From Inhella crocodyli (GTDB lineage: Bacteria > Pseudomonadota > Gammaproteobacteria > Burkholderiales > Burkholderiaceae_C): DNA of 64,000 nt. The stretch is from assembly GCF_004004565.1 (NCBI RefSeq), contig NZ_SACM01000003.1, positions 186,001 through 250,000 of the forward strand, given 5' to 3'. The notes beneath the pieces are model-generated. The model did no database searches and was not told the DNA's origin. It was given only the letters and a program-made list of their open reading frames with translations. Position numbers and translations under genes: made by a program. Position 1 is the first letter of the stretch, and every line of letters starts with the position of its first letter. Of this stretch, positions 9,616 through 17,796 are shown piece after piece.

Positions 9616-9632
9616 GGGTCGGGCTCCGGGGC

Positions 9633-9659
9633 TTGAAAAGTCGCCAGCCTATCGACAAT
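9633..9659 (+). promoter_or_regulatory. candidate mnmA promoter
   Basis: TTGAAA at 9633-9638 and GACAAT at 9654-9659, 15 nt apart, with the mnmA ATG 9 nt after the -10 box. The short spacing makes the -35 assignment uncertain; the -10 box matches the recurrent type. Confidence 0.45.
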
Positions 9660-9668
9660 TGCCCCCTT

Positions 9669-10787
9669 ATGCCTGCTGCCCCCCAGAAACAACGCATCGT
9701 CGTCGGCCTCTCCGGCGGCGTCGACTCCGCCGTCACCGCCGCCCTGCTCAAGCGCGAGGGCCACGAGGTGATTGGCATCTTCATGAAGAACTGGGAGGAC
9801 GACGACGACAGCGAGTACTGCTCGTCCAACGTCGACTTCGTGGACGCGGCCGCGGTGGCCGAGGTGGTGGGCATCGAGATCGAGCACGTCAACTTTGCCG
9901 CCGAGTACAAGGACCGCGTCTTTGCCGAGTTCTTGCGCGAGTACCAGGCCGGGCGCACGCCCAACCCCGACATCCTGTGCAACGCCGAGATCAAGTTCAA
10001 GGCCTTCTTGGACCACGCGATGCGCCTGGGGGCCGACGCCATCGCCACCGGCCACTACGCGCGCCGCCGCGTGCTGCCCTCGGGAGAGTCGCAGTTGCTC
10101 AAAGGCTTGGACCCGCTGAAGGACCAAAGCTACTTCCTGCACCGCCTCACCCAAGCCCAGCTCAGCAAGGTGATGTTCCCGGTGGGCGAGCTGCCCAAGA
10201 CCGAGGTGCGCCGCCTGGCCACCGAATGGGGCCTGCCCAACGCCAAGAAGAAGGACAGCACCGGCATTTGCTTCATCGGCGAGCGGCCGTTCCGTGAGTT
10301 CCTGAACCGCTACCTGAGCCACGCGCCGGGCGACATCGTGGACGAGCGCGGCCGCAGGCTGGGCGAGCACGTGGGCCTGAGCTTCTACACCCTGGGCCAG
10401 CGCCAAGGCCTGGGCATCGGCGGCGTGAAGGAAAAAGGCAGCCCGCGCGGCGGCGGCGAGCACGCGCCCTGGTTCGTGGCCGCCAAGGACCTGGAACGCA
10501 ACCGCTTGGTGGTGGTGCAAGGGCACGAGCACCCGCTGCTGCAAAGCCCGGCCCTGCGCTTCACCGATCCCTCGTGGATCGCCGGCCCGGCGCCGGCCGA
10601 TGGCCGCTACGCCGCCAAGACCCGCTACCGCCAGGCCGACGCCCCCTGCGCGCTGCAGGGCGATCGCCTGGCCTTCGACGACCCGCAGTGGGCCGTCACG
10701 CCCGGCCAAAGCGCCGTGCTGTACGACGGCGAGGTTTGCCTGGGTGGCGCGGTGATCGAGCAGGCCGAGCCCCTGCCCCGCGCATGA
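9669..10787 (+). CDS. mnmA: tRNA 2-thiouridylase MnmA
   Basis: Installs sulfur at C2 of the wobble uridine of Lys, Glu and Gln tRNAs. The 372-residue product matches the family length. The N-terminal PP-loop [10 protein letters not shown] (about residues 14-23) binds [15 protein letters not shown] carries the first catalytic cysteine and [12 protein letters not shown] the second; the C-terminal domain contains [20 protein letters not shown]. I chose the ATG at 9669; an in-frame ATG at 9633 would lie over the promoter. No operon partner; the histidine kinase gene follows after 38 bp with its own -10-like box. Confidence 0.95.
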   Translation: MPAAPQKQRIVVGLSGGVDSAVTAALLKREGHEVIGIFMKNWEDDDDSEYCSSNVDFVDAAAVAEVVGIEIEHVNFAAEYKDRVFAEFLREYQAGRTPNPDILCNAEIKFKAFLDHAMRLGADAIATGHYARRRVLPSGESQLLKGLDPLKDQSYFLHRLTQAQLSKVMFPVGELPKTEVRRLATEWGLPNAKKKDSTGICFIGERPFREFLNRYLSHAPGDIVDERGRRLGEHVGLSFYTLGQRQGLGIGGVKEKGSPRGGGEHAPWFVAAKDLERNRLVVVQGHEHPLLQSPALRFTDPSWIAGPAPADGRYAAKTRYRQADAPCALQGDRLAFDDPQWAVTPGQSAVLYDGEVCLGGAVIEQAEPLPRA

Positions 10788-10813
10788 CCAACGTCGCGCC
10801 GGCCCGGGCCCGC

Positions 10814-10819
10814 TAGGCT
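10814..10819 (+). promoter_or_regulatory. candidate -10 box of the histidine kinase gene (leaderless type)
   Basis: TAGGCT, 6 nt before the GTG start at 10826. Nothing resembling a ribosome binding site lies between. Confidence 0.4.
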
Positions 10820-10825
10820 TCGGCC

Positions 10826-12091
10826 GTGCCGCCTTTGCCTCCCCACCCGCCCACCGCCCGCCCCTGGCTGGACCGCCTGGTCGAGCCCACGGTGGCCCTG
10901 CGCGGCGTGGCCCTGGCCCTGGTGCTGCTGGAGCTGCGCGCCGCCTTGGCCGCCCTGACCGGGGCCGCCGCCGAGCCCTTCGACGGCCTGATCAACCAGC
11001 TCTGGCAGCTTGGCGGCGGGGACGCCCGGGACCGCGCCCCCCTGCTCTTGAGCTTGGCGCTGATGCTGCCCACGGGCTGGGGCCTGTGGCGATTGGCGCG
11101 CCAGCAGCACATCGACACCCCGCCGGCGCACGTCTGGCTGTGGTTGCTGGCCCTGGATCTGCTGGCCTTCGCCGTCACCCCGGCCCTGGCCTTCATCGTC
11201 ACGGTGCTGGCCGGCGTGATGCTCAGCGCCCGCGCGGCCCTGGCCTTTGCCGCCTTGCAGGTGCTGTTGGCGTTGGGGCTTTACGCCCTCTTGCCCAGCG
11301 AGGCGCAGCGGCAGGAGCAGTCGCTGGGCCTGATGCCGGCCCTGTTCACCCAAGGCCTGTGGATGGTGGCGCTGTACGGCCTGGGCTTCGGCCTGGGGCG
11401 GCTCACGGCCTCGCAGGCCGACAAGCGCCGCTGGCTGCAGGCCATGCTCGCCGAGCGCCTGTCGGCCGAGCAACTGCACGACGAGCAACTGCGCTACAGC
11501 GAGCGCCTGGGCCTGGCCCGCGAGCTGCACGACCTGATGGGCCACCACCTGACCGCGTTGAACTTGCAGTTGCAGCTCGGTGAGGCCTTGTTGGCCCGCG
11601 CGCAAGGCCCCGCCGCCGCTGGCGCCTTGGCGAAGGCCCGCGGCGTGGCCGAGCAGCTGCTGGCCGACGTGCGCGAAGCCGTGAGCCTGCAGCGCGAGCA
11701 GGCCCGCATCGACCTGTCGGCCGCGCTGCAAACCTTGGCACAAGGCATCGACACGCCGCGCATCGCCTTGAGCCTGGACCCCGAGGCCGTGCGCGACCTC
11801 GGCCCTCGCACGGCCCACGCCCTGTTGCGCTGCGTGCAGGAGGCGGTGACCAACTGCGTGCGCCATGCGCGCGCCAGGCACCTGAGCATCGAGGTGCGCA
11901 CCGACGGGACCGAGGTCCTCATCCGCATCGACGACGATGGACAGGGCCAGCCCAAGCTCAAACCCGGCAACGGCCTGACCGGCATGCGCGAGCGCCTGAC
12001 CGAGCTTGGCGGCAGCCTGTCGGTGCTGCGCCAACACCCAGGCTTTTTGATCGAAATGCGCTGCCCGCGCGACACGGAGACCCACGCATGA
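10826..12091 (+). CDS. NarL-type sensor histidine kinase (HisKA_3)
   Basis: Membrane histidine kinase of 421 residues. The N-terminal half has about five or six hydrophobic helices (residues 30-190) with no large periplasmic loop, so it may sense a membrane signal. The phospho-acceptor lies in LARELHDLMGHHLTALNLQL (about residue 233), the pattern of HisKA_3 kinases such as DesK, and the ATPase domain has an N box (AVTNCVRHA) and a G box (PGNGLTGMRERL). The GTG start is supported by TAGGCT 6 nt upstream. Its stop overlaps the response regulator ATG (ATGA), so the two are translated as a pair. Confidence 0.9.
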   Translation: MPPLPPHPPTARPWLDRLVEPTVALRGVALALVLLELRAALAALTGAAAEPFDGLINQLWQLGGGDARDRAPLLLSLALMLPTGWGLWRLARQQHIDTPPAHVWLWLLALDLLAFAVTPALAFIVTVLAGVMLSARAALAFAALQVLLALGLYALLPSEAQRQEQSLGLMPALFTQGLWMVALYGLGFGLGRLTASQADKRRWLQAMLAERLSAEQLHDEQLRYSERLGLARELHDLMGHHLTALNLQLQLGEALLARAQGPAAAGALAKARGVAEQLLADVREAVSLQREQARIDLSAALQTLAQGIDTPRIALSLDPEAVRDLGPRTAHALLRCVQEAVTNCVRHARARHLSIEVRTDGTEVLIRIDDDGQGQPKLKPGNGLTGMRERLTELGGSLSVLRQHPGFLIEMRCPRDTETHA

Positions 12092-12744
12092 ACGCCCCCG
12101 TCACTCCCATCCGCGTGCTGCTGGTCGAGGACCAGCAACTGGTGCGCGAAGGCCTCAAGGGCCTGCTCGCGCTGTGCCCTGACATCCACCTGGCCGGCGA
12201 GGCCGAGGACGGCGCGCAGGCCCTGACCATGATCCAGGCCGACCCGCCCGACGTGGTGCTGAGCGACATGCGCATGCCGCGCCTGGACGGCATCGGCCTC
12301 ATCCGCGCGCTGGCCGCCCGCGCGCTGGCCGTCCCCGTGGTGCTGCTCACCACCTTCGACGACCGCGAGGCCTTCGACGAGGCCGCGCGTGCCGGGGCCA
12401 AAGGCTTCCTGCTCAAGGCCATCAGCGTGGACACCCTGGCCCAGGCCCTGCGCGACGTGGCCCAGGGCGGCCTGGCCCTGCGCCCCGGCCTGACCGAGCG
12501 CGCCACGCGCCCCGGCGCCACCGAGCGGGCCTTCGAAGGCCTGCCCGACCCCGAGCCGCTCAGCCCCAAAGAGCTGCAGGTGTTGCGCCTGGTGGCCTCG
12601 GGCCGCTCGAACACCGAGATCGCCACCTTGCTGGGCAACAGCGAGGGCGTGATCAAGAACCACTGCTCGGCCATCTTCGCCAAGATGGGCGTGCGCGACC
12701 GCACCCAGGCGGTATTGCGGGCCATCGACCTCGGGTGGATCTGA
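12088..12744 (+). CDS. NarL/FixJ-family response regulator
   Basis: DNA-binding response regulator of 218 residues, partner of the kinase at 10826. The receiver domain has the acidic pair in LLVEDQQ and the phospho-acceptor Asp in VVLSDMRMPRLDG (about residue 60), the switch Thr in LLTTFDD and the Lys in GFLLKA. A LuxR-type helix-turn-helix fills the C-terminus (LSPKELQVLRLVASGRSNTE). No target gene is adjacent; a bidirectional terminator follows. Confidence 0.92.
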   Translation: MNAPVTPIRVLLVEDQQLVREGLKGLLALCPDIHLAGEAEDGAQALTMIQADPPDVVLSDMRMPRLDGIGLIRALAARALAVPVVLLTTFDDREAFDEAARAGAKGFLLKAISVDTLAQALRDVAQGGLALRPGLTERATRPGATERAFEGLPDPEPLSPKELQVLRLVASGRSNTEIATLLGNSEGVIKNHCSAIFAKMGVRDRTQAVLRAIDLGWI

Positions 12745-12762
12745 GCCCCTCGCGGCCATGAA

Positions 12763-12786
12763 AAAGGCGACCCGAAGGTCGCCTTT
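12763..12786. terminator. bidirectional intrinsic terminator between convergent genes
   Basis: Perfect 10-bp stem AAAGGCGACC / GGTCGCCTTT with a CGAA loop, A-rich on the left and T-rich on the right, between the response regulator (plus) and PEP-CTERM gene (minus). Confidence 0.85.
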
Positions 12787-12810
12787 CTTTTGGGGCCGGT
12801 GAACCGAGGT

Positions 12811-13641
12811 TCAGGCGGCGCGCTTTCGGCGGCGTGCAACGCCGGCGCCGATCAGGCCCAGGCCCACCAGGGCCAGGGTGGCGGGTTCCGGCACGTCGGT
12901 GGGCGGCACCACGTCGAGGTTGGCGTCGAACCACAGGTACTGGTTTTGCACCACGGCGTTCAGGCCCGCGGTGGTCGAACCGGCCAGCACCTTGCTGTTG
13001 CCTTGGCCGTCACCGAAGCCCACCGCGGCCACCGTGCTGGTGCTCGTGCGCTCCCAGCCCATGCCTTGGTAGAAGAAACCGATCTTGCCCTCGCCCACCG
13101 GCACCTCGAACAGGTCGCTGCGCAGCACCAGCTGGAAGCTGTTCAGCGCGCTGGCGTTGTTGCTGAAGTAACCCACGCGGTCCCAGGTCACGATCAGTTG
13201 GTCGGCGCTCAGGTTGTAGTGCACCAGGCCCGAACCGGCATTGCGCGTGTCGACGTCGCCGAACCAGGGCGAGATCACGGGGGCGTTGGCGCCCGTGGGG
13301 CCGGTCGGCACGAAGGCCGAGATGCCGGCTCCGAAGCTCACGTTGCCGTTGTTGTTGATGTACAGGCTGTTGTAGGTCGTGCCGAAGTAGGTGACGTTGA
13401 AGCCCAGGGCCAGCTGCATGAAGCCGTCGTCGTTGCGACCGCTGGCGTTGCCCACGTTGGCCGCGTTGCCGCCACCGGTGGTGACGATGTTCGGGCCGAG
13501 GTTGGTGGTGTAGTAACCACCGGCCGTGTAGACGCCGGGCGAGTCGTTCAGCGCGGTTTGCGGGATGACGACGACGTCGGCCTGTGCCGCGGTGGCAGCC
13601 ACCAGGGCGAGGGCCGAAACGGCGCAACGGAATGCATTCAT
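12811..13641 (-). CDS. PEP-CTERM sorting domain protein
   Basis: Secreted surface protein of 276 residues. A signal peptide (residues 1-19, ending AQA) precedes a beta-rich ectodomain of the nidogen-like type (GGNAANVGNASGRNDDGFMQ, later SPWFGDVDTRNAGSG), and the C-terminus is the diagnostic VPEPATLALVGLGLIGAG followed by ARRRKRAA. Such proteins are processed by an exosortase and linked to exopolysaccharide and floc formation; no exosortase is in this window. I chose the ATG at 13641 over an upstream ATG at 13686 because the signal peptide begins there and AGAGAGG precedes it. A near-consensus sigma-54 promoter lies 57 bp upstream. Confidence 0.92.
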   Translation of the reverse strand: MNAFRCAVSALALVAATAAQADVVVIPQTALNDSPGVYTAGGYYTTNLGPNIVTTGGGNAANVGNASGRNDDGFMQLALGFNVTYFGTTYNSLYINNNGNVSFGAGISAFVPTGPTGANAPVISPWFGDVDTRNAGSGLVHYNLSADQLIVTWDRVGYFSNNASALNSFQLVLRSDLFEVPVGEGKIGFFYQGMGWERTSTSTVAAVGFGDGQGNSKVLAGSTTAGLNAVVQNQYLWFDANLDVVPPTDVPEPATLALVGLGLIGAGVARRRKRAA

Positions 13642-13697
13642 GTAGTGCCTCTCTGATTGGTATCGGAATGCAACACCGCGTTGCACCCTTCAGAGAA

Positions 13698-13713
13698 AGC
13701 GAATCCCGTGCCA
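13698..13713 (-). promoter_or_regulatory. candidate sigma-54 promoter of the PEP-CTERM gene
   Basis: Read on the minus strand: TGGCACGGGATTCGCT against the RpoN consensus TGGCACG-N4-TTGCW. GG and GC have the required 10-nt spacing and only one conserved base differs. Transcription would start near 13688, giving a leader of about 47 nt. Two direct repeats CCTAGCG (plus-strand 13715-13721 and 13727-13733) abut it. Confidence 0.6.
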
Positions 13714-13842
13714 GCCTAGCGTTTTCCCTAGCGCCACTGGGGCGATCGCGGGCAGTTGGGCGGTCCAACGACGCAGGACGCACCCGGCCTGTCAGCGCCC
13801 CCGACAGGGCACCAGCGCCACACACCCCCCACGTCTGCGGGG

Positions 13843-14601
13843 TCACTGCCCCTTGAACAGGCCCTGGAACTGGCGCGAGACCGGCAGCTTTTCGCTGCGG
13901 CCCTTCAAGGTCAGCACCATGTTGTTTTCGTCGACGCGCACGGCGCTGGCGATGTGCCGGCTGTTGACCAACACCGAGCGGTGCACCTGCCAAAAGACCT
14001 CGGCGTCCAGCGTGGCGATCAGTTCCTTCAAGGGGGTGCGAATCAAGGCCTCTTGGTCGGCGGTCACCACCCGGGTGTAGCGCGTGTCGCTCTCGAAAAA
14101 GACCACCTCGTCGGGCTGGATGAGCTTGATCTCCTTGCCCACGCTGGCCTGGATGGGCCGGCTCGCCGTCGCGCGCGGCGGCAGCAGGGACTGCAAGAGC
14201 TGCGTCAGGTCGGGGGCTGCGGGGGCGGGCGTCGTGCGCGCCCGCAGCTTGTCGATGGCGCGCTGCAGGCGCGCATCGTCCAAGGGCTTGAGCACGTAAT
14301 CGATGGCCCCGGCGTCGAAGGCCGCCAGCGCGTGGTCGTTGAAGGCGGTGACGAACACCACTTGCGGGGGCGTGGCCAGTTGGCTGGCGCGTCGGGCCAC
14401 GTCCAGGCCGGTGAGGCCGGGCATGCGGATGTCCAGGAAGGCCACGTCGGGCTCGTGCTCCAGCACGGCGTCCCAGGCATCGACGCCATTGGTGGCGGCC
14501 GCCACAAGCTGGGCCTGCGGCCACAGCCGGGCCAGGGCCGCCTTCATTTGCTCGCGGGGGCCTTCCTCGTCGTCGGCGATCAGGATCTTGCAGGCGGTCA
14601 T
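13843..14601 (-). CDS. LytTR-family response regulator
   Basis: Response regulator of 252 residues. The receiver domain has LIADDEEGPREQ and the phospho-acceptor in AFLDIRMPGLTG (about residue 57), with switch Thr in FVTAFNDHA and Lys in YVLKPLDD. The C-terminal LytTR DNA-binding domain spans about residues 150-250 (FESDTRYTRVVTADQEALI, FWQVHRSVLVNSRHI). Its ATG overlaps the stop of the kinase gene at 14598 (ATGA). A 200-bp gap with the sigma-54-type promoter separates it from the PEP-CTERM gene; any regulatory link is unproven. Confidence 0.92.
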   Translation of the reverse strand: MTACKILIADDEEGPREQMKAALARLWPQAQLVAAATNGVDAWDAVLEHEPDVAFLDIRMPGLTGLDVARRASQLATPPQVVFVTAFNDHALAAFDAGAIDYVLKPLDDARLQRAIDKLRARTTPAPAAPDLTQLLQSLLPPRATASRPIQASVGKEIKLIQPDEVVFFESDTRYTRVVTADQEALIRTPLKELIATLDAEVFWQVHRSVLVNSRHIASAVRVDENNMVLTLKGRSEKLPVSRQFQGLFKGQ

Positions 14602-15683
14602 GGGCGGTCTTGAATGAGCACCTCGGAGCGGCAGCCGCTGCCGTCGGGGTGCAAGGGTTGGAGGGTCATGGTGGCGCGCTCGCCCCACAGCTGGCGGAAG
14701 CGGTCGCGGGTGTTGCTCAAGCCCAGGCCAGGCTTGAAGGGCTGGGGCAGGCCGGCGCCGTCGTCGTCGACGCGCACCAAGGCGCGCCCGTCGGGCTGAC
14801 GCTGACTGCGCAGGGTCACGGTGCCGCCGCGCAGCGCCGGCTCGATGCCATGGGTGATGGCGTTCTCCGCCAGCGTCAGCACACTGCCCGGTGGCACCAA
14901 CAGGCCGTCCAGCGCCGGGTCGTGGTCGATGGACCAGCGCAGGCGATCGCCCAGGCGCGCTTGCATGATCCCGAGGTAGGTGCGCACCAGCGCCCACTCT
15001 TCCGTCAGGGGCATGCTTTCCCGCTCGAACAGGGGCAGGGTGGCGCGCAGGTAGGCGGCCAGGTCCTTGAGCAAGGGGGCGGCGCGGGGGTCGTGTGTCT
15101 CCACCCAATGCGTCAAGCTGGCCAGGGTGTTGAACAAGAAGTGCGGGTGGATCTGGGCTGTGGCCAAACGCCGCGTCAGCGCCAGCTGTTGCTGTTGATC
15201 GGCGATTTCGCGAAGCCGCGCCTCGATCTGGGCCACGCGAAAGATGACCATCAACAACCAGCTCGTGACGATGAAAACGTACGTGCCCAGGAAGGCCACA
15301 CCCACGGCCTCGTGCCCTTTGCCCAGCCATGCCGCCAAAGCGAACAAGGTCAGCACCAGCACGCCGACCGAGGCGTAGCTCGCTTGCCCCAGGCGTTTTC
15401 GACTGGGCACCCGCCACAACCATCGCGACGCCGCCAACACGGCCCAGGTCAGTGCCATCACCCCGGGGACGAAAACAGCCATCAATCTCACCGGCCATTG
15501 CATCGCCATGAGCGCGAGCAAGGTGATGACGTTGAAGTACAGGTAGGAGTCCACCCCGGCGGGCCAGGGCTGCTGCCCGGCCACGGCCAGCTCCTCGGCG
15601 CTGAACACGCGGCGAGGCCCAGGACACACCCACTGGGTCCAGTCCTTCCACCAGGGGCGTGAATCGGCGGGCGAGGTCGTCAT
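14598..15683 (-). CDS. LytS/YehU-family sensor histidine kinase
   Basis: Membrane sensor kinase of 361 residues. Four hydrophobic segments lie between residues 48 and 155, without a large external domain. The His_kinase domain follows with the acceptor in TAQIHPHFLFNTLASL (about residue 178) and an ATPase domain with VLTLAENAITHGIEPAL and GLGLSNTRDRF. It is the cognate partner of the LytTR regulator downstream. TAGACT (15691-15696) lies 7 nt before the ATG, so the operon may begin with a leaderless mRNA. Confidence 0.92.
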   Translation of the reverse strand: MTTSPADSRPWWKDWTQWVCPGPRRVFSAEELAVAGQQPWPAGVDSYLYFNVITLLALMAMQWPVRLMAVFVPGVMALTWAVLAASRWLWRVPSRKRLGQASYASVGVLVLTLFALAAWLGKGHEAVGVAFLGTYVFIVTSWLLMVIFRVAQIEARLREIADQQQQLALTRRLATAQIHPHFLFNTLASLTHWVETHDPRAAPLLKDLAAYLRATLPLFERESMPLTEEWALVRTYLGIMQARLGDRLRWSIDHDPALDGLLVPPGSVLTLAENAITHGIEPALRGGTVTLRSQRQPDGRALVRVDDDGAGLPQPFKPGLGLSNTRDRFRQLWGERATMTLQPLHPDGSGCRSEVLIQDRP

Positions 15684-15690
15684 GGGCGGC

Positions 15691-15696
15691 AGTCTA
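15691..15696 (-). promoter_or_regulatory. candidate -10 box of the LytS-LytTR operon (leaderless type)
   Basis: TAGACT on the minus strand, 7 nt before the ATG at 15683. Confidence 0.35.
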
Positions 15697-15743
15697 GGAA
15701 GCCCGGCCGCACGCCGCGGCCCCCAAGGGGCGAATGGCGGACA

Positions 15744-16499
15744 TCAAGCGACGAGCTGCCCCTGCCGGAACACCGCCAGCGTGCCCGGCGCCAGGCGGAC
15801 CCAGGGCTCGTCGGGCGTCAAGGGCTCGGTGGCCACGATGGCCACGCGGTCGCTGGGGCGGGTGTGCTGGGCAAAGTCCACGCTCAGGTCGTCGTCGGCC
15901 AAGCGCGCGGCGCCAAAGGGGTCGGCGCGCAGCAGGTAGTGCAGGTTCGTGCTGGCGTGCGCCCACAGGGCCTCGCCGTTGCTGAGCAGCAAGTTGAAGG
16001 TGCCCTGGGCGTGCAGTCGGGGCAGCAGCTCGCGCAAGGTCAGGGTGAGCTCGTCGATGCTGGGCACGCGGCAGTGCGCCTTGGCCAGTTCCTGCATCAG
16101 CCAGCAAAAGGCGTGCTCGCTGTCGGTGTCGCCCACCGGACGAAAGGCGCCGTGCAAGGGCGGGCGGAAGGTTTTCAAGTCGCCGTTGTGGGCGCCCACC
16201 CAGTAGCGGCCCCACAGCTCGCGGCTGAAAGGGTGGCTGTTTTCGAGGGCCACGCGGCCCTGCGTCGCCTTGCGGATGTGCGCAATGACGACCTCGCTGC
16301 GAATCGGGTAGCGCTTGATGGCCTCGGCCAAGACCGAGTCCTTGGCGCTGTTGGGGTCGACGAACAGGCGCAGGCCCTTGCCCTCGAAGAAGGCGATGCC
16401 GAAGCCGTCCGGGTGCTCGCCCGCGCGGGCGCTCAGGCCGGCAAAGCTGAACATCACGTCGGTCGGCACGTTGGCGTTCATGCCCAGGAGTTGGCACAT
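15744..16499 (-). CDS. class II glutamine amidotransferase (YafJ-like)
   Basis: N-terminal-nucleophile amidotransferase of 251 residues. After Met removal Cys2 is the nucleophile (MCQLLGMNANVPTD). Conserved elements HPDGFGIAFFEG, VIAHIRKATQGRV, NSHPFSRE, GAHNGDLKTF and GDTDSEHAF match YafJ/EgtC-like single-domain class II enzymes. No synthase domain is attached, so the acceptor substrate is unknown. It is encoded 5 bp downstream of the FAD oxidoreductase and is probably co-transcribed with it. Confidence 0.9.
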   Translation of the reverse strand: MCQLLGMNANVPTDVMFSFAGLSARAGEHPDGFGIAFFEGKGLRLFVDPNSAKDSVLAEAIKRYPIRSEVVIAHIRKATQGRVALENSHPFSRELWGRYWVGAHNGDLKTFRPPLHGAFRPVGDTDSEHAFCWLMQELAKAHCRVPSIDELTLTLRELLPRLHAQGTFNLLLSNGEALWAHASTNLHYLLRADPFGAARLADDDLSVDFAQHTRPSDRVAIVATEPLTPDEPWVRLAPGTLAVFRQGQLVA

Positions 16500-16504
16500 C
16501 GCGC

Positions 16505-17725
16505 TTACTCCAGGAACAGGCGGTGGATGGCGCGCAGGCTCACCAAGGTGCCCGGGTTGCTGGTCTCTTCCAGCACCCCGCTCATGCGCTGGCGCAGCTT
16601 GGCGCTCTTGCGGCCCCGCCAAATCAACAGATCGGCCACCCAGGGGTGGCGGTTGACGCGGTTGGCCCGCTCGTACATGCGGAACTTCGGCCGCAAGGCG
16701 TCCAAAGCCGCCTCGTAGCGGGCTCGCGCGGCCGCGTCCTCGCCCTGGGCCAGCAGCGCGTCGGCCGCGGCGATGGCGGTCTGCATGGCCTTGCCGATGC
16801 CCTCGCCCGTGAACGAGTAGGTGCTGCCCGCGGCCTCGCCCACCACCATCAGGCCCGGGCGGCTGAAGCGCGCGCCTTCCAGGCTGCAGCGCAGCGGCGC
16901 GCCTTTCAGTTCGCCCACCAAACGCCCCTCGCGCATCAAAGCCGCCGCCGGTGGGTGCGCCGCGACGAACTGGTCGAAGACCTCGCGCAGGTTCACGGCC
17001 TTTTTGTGGCCCTTGCCGTCGATCGATTCGTGGCTTTCCGAGATGCCCACGCCGATGTTGAAGTGGCCGTCCGGGGCCGGGAAGATCCAGCCGTAGCCCG
17101 GACGTACCGCCTTGCTCCAAACCACCTCCAGCTCGGTGATGCGCCCGACCATGGAGGGCGCGTGCACATACCCGCGCAGCGCCACGCAACTGGGCGTGTG
17201 CCGCGTGCACATCCCGGCCGCCTGCAGGGCCTTGGGCACCGCACCGGTGGCGATCAGCACCCAGCGCGCGCGGCGCTCGACGAGGGCCTCGCCGCACTTC
17301 AAGCGCACGCCCACCACGCGACCCTCAACCTCGAGGGGGGCTTCGAAGCGGGCCTGCTCGAACACCGCACCGGCGTCGATCGCGGCGCGCAGCAGCAACT
17401 CGTCGAGCTGGCGGCGGGGCAACACGGCCAGCGAGCCGGGCACGTCCAAATGCCCGCCCCGCGGCCCCACCGCGCGCACATGGCGCACGCGCTGGGCCTT
17501 CTCCATCACCGCGTCCAGCAGGCCCAAGCGGGCCAGGGCCTGGTGCGCGTCCGGGATGAGCCCGTCGCCGCAGACCTTGTCGCGCCCGATTGGCTGTTGG
17601 TCGACGACCAGCACGCGCCAGCCGGCCTGCGCCAGCACCCGCGACGCAGCACTGCCTGCCGGGCCCGCGCCCACCACCACCACGTCCCAGTCTGCTGCCG
17701 CCATTGCGCTTCGAGCCTCGTCCAT
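16505..17725 (-). CDS. FAD-dependent oxidoreductase, geranylgeranyl-reductase family
   Basis: Flavoprotein of 406 residues. The N-terminal dinucleotide fold DVVVVGAGPAGSAASRVLAQ binds FAD; CGDGLIPDAHQALARLG is typical of the geranylgeranyl-reductase/Lycopene-cyclase-like family, and GLMVVGEAAGSTYSFTGEGI is the second FAD motif. Substrates in this family range from isoprenoids to halogenated compounds; none can be assigned here. I chose the ATG at 17725 because GACAAT lies 7 nt upstream; other in-frame ATGs are at 17734, 17743 and 17704. The terminator of the preceding receptor gene lies only a few bases further upstream. Confidence 0.85.
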   Translation of the reverse strand: MDEARSAMAAADWDVVVVGAGPAGSAASRVLAQAGWRVLVVDQQPIGRDKVCGDGLIPDAHQALARLGLLDAVMEKAQRVRHVRAVGPRGGHLDVPGSLAVLPRRQLDELLLRAAIDAGAVFEQARFEAPLEVEGRVVGVRLKCGEALVERRARWVLIATGAVPKALQAAGMCTRHTPSCVALRGYVHAPSMVGRITELEVVWSKAVRPGYGWIFPAPDGHFNIGVGISESHESIDGKGHKKAVNLREVFDQFVAAHPPAAALMREGRLVGELKGAPLRCSLEGARFSRPGLMVVGEAAGSTYSFTGEGIGKAMQTAIAAADALLAQGEDAAARARYEAALDALRPKFRMYERANRVNRHPWVADLLIWRGRKSAKLRQRMSGVLEETSNPGTLVSLRAIHRLFLE

Positions 17726-17732
17726 CGCTGGC

Positions 17733-17738
17733 ATTGTC
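17733..17738 (-). promoter_or_regulatory. candidate -10 box of the FAD oxidoreductase gene (leaderless type)
   Basis: GACAAT on the minus strand, 7 nt before the ATG at 17725, directly downstream of the terminator of the TonB receptor gene, whose hairpin would cover the -35 position. Confidence 0.4.
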
Positions 17739-17743
17739 CCCAT

Positions 17744-17772
17744 GAAAAAAGGCCCCGCGAGCGGGGCCTTTT
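17744..17772 (-). terminator. intrinsic terminator of the large TonB receptor gene
   Basis: On the minus strand GGCCCCG and CGGGGCC form a GC-rich stem (17751-17768), flanked by AAAA on one side and TTTTTT on the other; 25 bp after the receptor stop codon. Confidence 0.85.
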
Positions 17773-17796
17773 GGGGGACGCAAGTACCGACCGGGA

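Noticed and set aside
8219-10048. 609-codon minus-strand frame including the GNAT gene
   Set aside because: Only the last 151 codons carry the acetyltransferase; the upstream part is out of frame with the metallo-hydrolase and antisense to mnmA.
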